A stretch of DNA of 44,740 nucleotides from Treponema sp. (lineage in GTDB: Bacteria > Spirochaetota > Spirochaetia > Treponematales > Treponemataceae). Under the pieces are notes generated by a model, which was given only the letters and a program-made list of their open reading frames with translations, was not told where the DNA came from and ran no database searches. The stretch covers positions 1 through 44,740 of the forward strand of contig JAILHV010000255.1 in the NCBI GenBank assembly GCA_024695625.1. Reading direction: 5' to 3'. The position numbers were made by a program, and so were the translations under genes. This document shows positions 40,623-44,740 of the stretch, piece after piece; the stretch's first letter is position 1, and the number at the start of each line of letters is the position of its first letter.

Positions 40623-41768
40623 TTATCCCTTTAGTCCTAGTGCGGTGGAAAGGCCTGAGCTTTCTATGTTGGAGACTGAAACTTTGAAGAGCAGCTGCAA
40701 AACCTTTCCGACTGTAGACTTGGTCTGGGGGCTTAGCCTACTGTATGACTTGAACATAGTCTTTGCGGACGAGAACATGTTGCTGCTAAGCTCTGAGTTG
40801 GTCTTTGCCTTTGTTGAATTTAAAACGCTGAATATTGCTTCAATAAAAATTTCCCTTTCTTCCGTAGGAATTTCCTGAATCCACTGGTTTACGGTTGCCG
40901 CTATGAATTTGCTTTGCTCTGTGGTGTCTTCTTTTCGTACGAAGTTCAATGCCTGGGTGTGCCAGCTAAAGGGGTCGTGCTGGTAAAGGCCTTCGTTGTC
41001 GCTTTCTACGGTGGTGTAGACAGAGTCGTGGCAGAATAGCATTCCTATTATAGAAAGCTGGGGAAAGTAAGAGCGGATTTTTTCCCTTATGCCAAGGTAT
41101 TCCTCTGTCTTAAAAAAGCCTTCGCTGAATCCGGGTCCGTCGTTGTTGTAGACTGTGAGCAGCCTGTTCTGGATTTTTTTGCCGGCATTTGTGGCTGCAT
41201 AGATTGCAAGGTTCCCACCTTTGGAATGCCCAGCCAGGCTTATCCTTCCTGCAAAGAAGTCTGCCGCATTTTTAAGGTATTCAAGGGCATCTTGTTGGGC
41301 AGGGACGGTTTCTTTGTAGCCAAGGTTAAAGTCTTCCTTCCAGCCCACGATTGTGTCGTCGGTTCCCCGGTAGACTATGCAGACGGAGGGGTTCCTTTTT
41401 CCGGCCTTTCTTATCCTGAACGTTGCAGCTGCAAACTGCTCTTCTTTTTGCAGGTCTATCTTGTTAACAAAACCGCTTGCCTCTATTCTTCCGAAGCGGT
41501 TTGAATTTGCCGCTTTTATAAAGAGGTCAAAGGTTTCCCTGTTGATTAGTGCTCCTGTGTCGCTCCTGTCTTCCATGTCTGGTGCGGCTGAAAAGCTTTG
41601 GGCAATCTGCTTTAGCGTAATTCCCTTTTTGCAGAATTCAGCTGGGATTAGCCCTTCAAAGTTCAGGTAGGTTATTTGGCAGAGTATTACTGCGTCTATT
41701 TCGTTGAAGGGGGAAGCACAAAAGTCTATGTCTCCCCTCCAGTCAATGTAGTCTATTATGTTGGCCAC
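40623..41768 (-). CDS. DUF2974/Mbeg1-like alpha/beta-hydrolase
   Basis: 381 aa from a GTG at 41768 with GGAG 6 nt upstream; this gives the family start VANIIDYIDWRGDIDF, whereas a longer frame begins with MCGKKETC. The family is lipase-like. Nucleophile elbow GHSKGG (Ser182), upstream IVYRGTDDTIVGWKEDF, downstream NNDGPGF and a later His (HDSVY or FSWHTQ). No signal peptide is present, so it is probably cytosolic; substrate unknown. It is monocistronic and convergent to the fusion gene. Confidence 0.8.
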   Translation of the reverse strand: MANIIDYIDWRGDIDFCASPFNEIDAVILCQITYLNFEGLIPAEFCKKGITLKQIAQSFSAAPDMEDRSDTGALINRETFDLFIKAANSNRFGRIEASGFVNKIDLQKEEQFAAATFRIRKAGKRNPSVCIVYRGTDDTIVGWKEDFNLGYKETVPAQQDALEYLKNAADFFAGRISLAGHSKGGNLAIYAATNAGKKIQNRLLTVYNNDGPGFSEGFFKTEEYLGIREKIRSYFPQLSIIGMLFCHDSVYTTVESDNEGLYQHDPFSWHTQALNFVRKEDTTEQSKFIAATVNQWIQEIPTEEREIFIEAIFSVLNSTKAKTNSELSSNMFSSAKTMFKSYSRLSPQTKSTVGKVLQLLFKVSVSNIESSGLSTALGLKG

Positions 41769-41803
41769 GCAAGTCTCCTTTTTGCCGCACAAAAACCATT
41801 TAA

Positions 41804-41832
41804 TTGCACAAGAATAAAGTTTATGCTAATAT
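41804..41832 (+). promoter_or_regulatory. Probable promoter of the PurO-like gene
   Basis: TTGCAC, 17-bp spacer, TAATAT with an extended TGC before it. A second possible -10 (TATAAT, 41836-41841) lacks a good -35. Confidence 0.45.
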
Positions 41833-41874
41833 GAATATAATAAATTTTTAGCAAAAGATACAAGGTGGATTTTT

Positions 41875-42606
41875 ATGAAGATAGAATCTCTTTTTGACTA
41901 CTTGGCCGGCAATTCCTATCCTGGACGCGGAATCGTTACAGGCGTAACAAGCGACGGAAAGTTTGCAGTTTCCGCATATTTTATCATGGGAAGAAGCGAG
42001 AACAGCCGCAACCGTGTCTTTGTTGAAGACGGAAGGGGAATCCGCACACAGGCATTTGACCCTTCAAAGATGAAGGACCCAAGCCTTATCATTTATGCAC
42101 CGGTTCGCGTAATTACGACAGCATCTGGAACTGACACCGTTGTAACAAACGGCGACCAGACAGATACCGCTTACGAGGGAATGTCCAAGGGGCTTACTTT
42201 TGAACAGAGCCTGCGTTCAAGAACATTTGAACCGGACGGGCCAAACTTTACCCCCCGCATTTCTTCTGTCCTGCACATAGACTCAGGAAAATTCTGCTAC
42301 GAGATGTCCATTTTAAAGAGCGACATGGGTGACCCTGAATCTTCCAACCGCTACACCTTCTCCTACGAAAACCCCAAGAAGGGAGTAGGCCGCTTTATCC
42401 ACACATACCGTGGAGACGGAAATCCCCTGCCAAGCTTTGAGGGTGAGCCTGTTGCGGTTAGCCTTGACGGAATGAACGACGCCAAGACCCTTGCCGACAA
42501 GATGTGGCAGAACCTTAACGCAGACAACAAGGTTTCACTTTTTGTGCGCTACATAGAAATTGCAAGCGGAAAGGAAGAGTCCGTAATCATCAACAAGAAC
42601 AAATAG
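41875..42606 (+). CDS. PurO-type IMP cyclohydrolase-like protein
   Basis: 243 aa. It resembles the IMP_cyclohyd family (PF07826), known from archaeal PurO, which closes FAICAR to IMP. Features are the start SLFDYLAGNSYPGRGIVTGV, AYFIMGRSENSRNRVF, GDQTDTAYEGM and FTPRISSVLHI. AAGGTGG lies before the ATG. Whether this organism also has purH cannot be seen here, so IMP synthesis is likely but not proven. A TrpR-family gene follows 47 bp later and may be co-transcribed. Confidence 0.82.
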   Translation: MKIESLFDYLAGNSYPGRGIVTGVTSDGKFAVSAYFIMGRSENSRNRVFVEDGRGIRTQAFDPSKMKDPSLIIYAPVRVITTASGTDTVVTNGDQTDTAYEGMSKGLTFEQSLRSRTFEPDGPNFTPRISSVLHIDSGKFCYEMSILKSDMGDPESSNRYTFSYENPKKGVGRFIHTYRGDGNPLPSFEGEPVAVSLDGMNDAKTLADKMWQNLNADNKVSLFVRYIEIASGKEESVIINKNK

Positions 42607-42653
42607 TTGGCAAAGTGCCGGCTATTCCAAGAAAGCCAAAAGGGACGGAATTT

Positions 42654-42974
42654 ATGCGTGTAAAGAATACAGAATCACTTTTGAACGAAGAAAAAACTGA
42701 TGCAATTGAGGAAATCTGTCTGCTGCTTGCGCATATAGATGACGTGAATCTTATCAGGGAATTTTTTGGCTGCCTCTTTACCAAGTCCGAGCTTAAGGAT
42801 TTTTCCAACAGGTGGCATTTGGTAAAGGAGCTTGATGCCGGTACGACCCAGCGCGAGATTGCAAAGAAGTACAACATGTCCCTTTGCAACATAACGCGCG
42901 GTTCCAAGGAGCTAAAGAAGGAAGACTCCGCATTCAGGAAAGTTCTTTCCATTCTTGCCTCTTTGGAAAAATAA
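42654..42974 (+). CDS. TrpR-family transcriptional regulator
   Basis: 106 aa from the ATG at 42654; a GTG 39 bp upstream would add 13 residues without a ribosome site. It is all helical, with FTKSELKDFSNRWHLVKEL and the helix-turn-helix TTQREIAKKYNMSLCNITRGSKEL, closely matching the reading head of TrpR (..ITRGSN.LK). In enterobacteria TrpR needs L-tryptophan to bind. No trp gene is in this window, and YerC-type relatives bind other ligands, so the effector is open. Confidence 0.85.
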   Translation: MRVKNTESLLNEEKTDAIEEICLLLAHIDDVNLIREFFGCLFTKSELKDFSNRWHLVKELDAGTTQREIAKKYNMSLCNITRGSKELKKEDSAFRKVLSILASLEK

Positions 42975-43002
42975 ATTTGAATTAAAATCTAAATTTGAAT
43001 TT

Positions 43003-43146
43003 GGACGGAAGGCCACGTGCCGGGCAAAAATTTTTCCTGCAAAGACGGCACTCATCGGCTTTCCCCGCTTTCCGGGGTTCCGCGGGACCCAACCCGCTCC
43101 ATTGCTACGCAACCCGCTTGCGCGGGCCCCTCCAATCGGGCGTAGG
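43003..43146 (+). repeat. Intergenic element, hybrid of families 1 and 2 (144 bp)
   Basis: It starts GGACGGAAGG as family 1, then has CGCTTTCCGGGGTTCCGCGG and ACCCGCTCCATTGC as in family 2, the CCCGC TTGC GCGGG hairpin, and ends CCCCTCCAATCGGGCGTAGG. It lies between convergent genes. Confidence 0.65.
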
Positions 43147-43191
43147 CGGCTCGGTGTAAACGATGGGCGTACCGCCAGTCGCTTGTAAGAC

Positions 43192-43623
43192 TTACTGTTT
43201 TTTTGAGCATTCGGGGCATTTTCCCCAGATGCTTATCTGCGTCTGCCCTGCCTGAAAATCCTGTGGAAGCATTGCCGAGCAGGACTTATAGAATTCCGGA
43301 ACTGAATCAGAAACAATGTCGAAAATCTTTAGGCATTCCGTACACTTAAAGTGGATGTGGGGCGTAAGCTTTGCATCGTAGCGCACCTGCTCGTCCTCTA
43401 TGTTAAGCGAGTTGAGTATGTGCTTGGTGCTAAGAAGATGGAGCGTGTTGTAGACTGTCGTTCTGGAAAGTGAAGGGTAGCTGCCGATTAGGGCCTGGTA
43501 GACGGTTTCCGCAGTGGGGTGAACCTCGTGCTCCGTTACGTACTTTAGCACTGCAACCCTTAGCGATGAAGGCCTTATCTCCTTTTCGCGCAGTATCTCT
43601 GCATAAGTTGAACTCTCTGACAA
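43192..43623 (-). CDS. Fur-family regulator, PerR-like
   Basis: 143 aa from a TTG at 43623, which has GGGAG 6 nt upstream. A GTG at 43668 would extend the frame into a dispersed repeat and has no ribosome site. Winged-helix DNA-binding part: RPSSLRVAVLKYV, HPTAETVYQAL, SLSRTTVYNTLHLL. Metal part: HIHFKCTECLKIFDI and KCPECSKK supply two CxxC zinc pairs. A PerR-like box sits over the rubrerythrin promoter 900 bp away, making this the likely peroxide regulator of that gene (inference). Confidence 0.88.
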   Translation of the reverse strand: MSESSTYAEILREKEIRPSSLRVAVLKYVTEHEVHPTAETVYQALIGSYPSLSRTTVYNTLHLLSTKHILNSLNIEDEQVRYDAKLTPHIHFKCTECLKIFDIVSDSVPEFYKSCSAMLPQDFQAGQTQISIWGKCPECSKKQ

Positions 43624-43681
43624 TTTAAACTCCCGATGTGCGGTTGGGATGCAGCTTTTTGCCTCCACAACGTCATGCCGT

Positions 43682-43775
43682 CATGCTATCATTCCGTCAC
43701 CCTGAACTTGTTTCAGGGTCTGTAAAATTCGCAACTGCCATCTTTCACAGATTCCAAAAAAAGTTCGGAATGACA
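43682..43775. repeat. Dispersed TGTCAT-type repeat, copy 3
   Basis: ATCATTCCGTCACCCTGAACTTG.. through ..TTCGGAATGACAGG, with inverted ends (CATTCCG/CGGAATG). It occupies the gap between the Fur-family gene and rubrerythrin, together with GC-poor sequence to 43939 in which nothing else is seen. Confidence 0.55.
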
Positions 43776-43939
43776 GGCTTCATTCATATTTAAGAGCGCT
43801 TTTTCTGCATCCGCGGTTTTTGCATACCGCACTTCTTTTTGCCTTGAAGGGGCCGGCTTTTTGAAAAGCACGTTGCGCTTGCACTTACACAATGCGTTTG
43901 TAGCCGGGATCCCCTGGTAATATTGGCTTACAGCCTTGG

Positions 43940-44482
43940 CTAGTTAAAGTAGCGCTTCAAGAGCCCCTTGAATCCAGCTCCGTGGCGTGCTTCGTCCTTT
44001 GCCATCTCGTGAACTGTGTCGTGGACTGCATCGTAGTTGAGTGCCTTTGCCTTCTTTGCAAGCTCAAGCTTTCCTTCGCATGCTCCAGCCTCTGCCGCTG
44101 CCCTAAGCTCAAGGTTCTTCTTTGTAGAATTTGTAAGGACATCTCCCAAAAGCTCTGCAAACCTGGAAGCGTGATCTGCCTCTTCAAAAGCATAGCGCTT
44201 AAAAGCCTCTGCAATTTCCGGGTAGCCTTCGCGGTCTGCCTGGCGTGACATGGCAAGGTACATTCCAACCTCGCTGCATTCACCGTTAAAATTGTCCTTT
44301 AAGCCCTGAACAATTTCCGGGTCAAGGTTCTTTGCTGAACCAACTTCATGCTCGCATGCCCATCCCGCTTTTTCTTCCGTTACTTCTACGAAAGCATTCT
44401 TTGCATGGCACTGGGGGCACTCATCCGGTGCATTGTCCCCTGTAAAAACGAATCCGCAAACTTTGCAACGCCACTTCTTCAT
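43940..44482 (-). CDS. rbr: Rubrerythrin with N-terminal rubredoxin domain
   Basis: 180 aa from the ATG at 44482, with AAGGAG about 8 nt upstream; an upstream start would add six residues. A rubredoxin-type Fe(Cys)4 site comes first (CKVCG.. and CPQC), then the four-helix di-iron domain with [19 protein letters not shown] and DEARHGAGF (ExxH motifs). This reversed order is known from anaerobes. It acts as an NADH-linked peroxidase system component in the cytosol. The promoter carries a PerR-like palindrome. Confidence 0.95.
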   Translation of the reverse strand: MKKWRCKVCGFVFTGDNAPDECPQCHAKNAFVEVTEEKAGWACEHEVGSAKNLDPEIVQGLKDNFNGECSEVGMYLAMSRQADREGYPEIAEAFKRYAFEEADHASRFAELLGDVLTNSTKKNLELRAAAEAGACEGKLELAKKAKALNYDAVHDTVHEMAKDEARHGAGFKGLLKRYFN

Positions 44483-44511
44483 ATTTTGCTCCTTACACAA
44501 AAATTGTAATA

Positions 44512-44530
44512 ATTACAATTCATTTTATAT
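44512..44530 (-). promoter_or_regulatory. PerR-like operator of rubrerythrin
   Basis: Perfect 19-bp palindrome AATTGTAATAATTACAATT, matching the PerR-box form TTATAATnATTATAA with two symmetric changes. It lies directly after the -10 box and covers the expected transcription start, so binding should block initiation. Confidence 0.75.
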
Positions 44531-44531
44531 T

Positions 44532-44560
44532 GAAAACAAATTGTTGTCAAATGAATTTTG
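44532..44560 (-). promoter_or_regulatory. Rubrerythrin promoter
   Basis: Minus strand: TTGACA, 17-bp spacer, TAAAAT. Confidence 0.7.
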
Positions 44561-44637
44561 TAATCTTTTCAATTTTTTAACCCTTTTAATTTTTTGCAAA
44601 AAGGAACAAAAAAAATCTTTTTTTTCTGGATTTGCTA

Positions 44638-44666
44638 TTGACACAAATAAGGAAAAAAGCTATAGT
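44638..44666 (+). promoter_or_regulatory. tRNA-Leu promoter
   Basis: TTGACA, 17-bp spacer, TATAGT, sharing TTGACACAAAT and GCTATAGT with the tRNA-Asp promoter. Confidence 0.8.
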
Positions 44667-44700
44667 AATATCACATATTAGCAAATGTACTTTTACAAAT

Positions 44701-44740
44701 GCGGGGATGGTGGAATTGGTAGACACGCTAGCTTGAGGTG
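44701..44740 (+). tRNA. tRNA-Leu (GAG), 5' part
   Basis: GCGGGGATGGTGGAATTGGT-type class II start with D arm. Anticodon stem CTAGC and loop TTGAGGT give GAG. The gene runs off the window end. Confidence 0.88.

Noticed and set aside
41769..41792. Start of the DUF2974 gene at 41792
   Set aside because: The family begins at VANIIDY; the GTG at 41768 has a good ribosome site.
43624..43668. GTG start of the Fur-family gene at 43668
   Set aside because: No ribosome site, and the extension runs into a dispersed repeat; the TTG at 43623 has GGGAG at 6 nt.

Overview
The window reads as chromosome of a Treponema-like spirochaete (inference). The supports are the uvrA-lptD pair, the flaA1/DegT aminotransferase/xanthine-dehydrogenase-like operon, the LCP-containing obg-nadD-yqeK-lcp-rsfS operon, a rubredoxin-first rubrerythrin, BspA-like lipoproteins, and sigma-70-like promoters almost always with 17-bp spacers. 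From memory, not checked here, uvrA-lptD and cap5D-spsC-'quinoline 2-oxidoreductase' are also neighbours in T. pallidum. No phage, insertion sequence or CRISPR array was seen.

Layout. 1-4951: the 3' part of uvrA, lptD, and a convergent coiled-coil gene overlapping the lptD end. 4952-6341: a 156-bp inverted repeat, a monocistronic SDR dehydrogenase and a cluster of hairpins. 6342-13278 (minus): five overlapping genes behind one promoter, namely a FlaA1-type sugar-nucleotide dehydratase, a DegT aminotransferase and the three subunits of a xanthine-dehydrogenase-like enzyme. The large subunit of that enzyme has lost the usual molybdopterin motifs and carries a Lys/Ala-rich basic tail. 13300-17886: a BspA-like lipoprotein, repeat-rich intergenic DNA and two exported proteins (one SPOR). 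17934-23143: rplU-prp-rpmA, then obg-nadD-yqeK-lcp-rsfS. 23150-24512: a repeat, a frameshifted methyltransferase and a hyperacidic protein. 24582-31941: ispE (apparently leaderless), spoVG, tRNA-Gln, rplY, then tilS, a secreted DxDxDG protein and an HtrA-like lipoprotein. 31950-33525: tandem paralogous membrane proteins with duplicated leaderless promoters, between repeats. 33550-39160: lepA, a Maf/DUF115 protein and a PpiD-like chaperone. 39210-44740: tRNA-Asp, tRNA-Pro, a GNAT-nitroreductase fusion, a DUF2974 hydrolase, a PurO-like protein, a TrpR-family regulator, a Fur/PerR regulator, rubrerythrin with a PerR-like operator, and the start of tRNA-Leu.

Two things stand out. First, the five-gene operon couples sugar-nucleotide synthesis to what looks like a cofactor-less molybdenum hydroxylase; FAD and 2Fe-2S sites are kept while molybdopterin-contact motifs are gone. 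Second, a modular family of about 140-bp intergenic elements recurs at operon boundaries. In three places its terminal motif lies 14-16 bp upstream of a promoter -35 box. Three promoters place the ATG 7-8 nt after the -10 box, which implies leaderless mRNAs.

All functional assignments come from reading motifs in the translated sequence; no database search was run.
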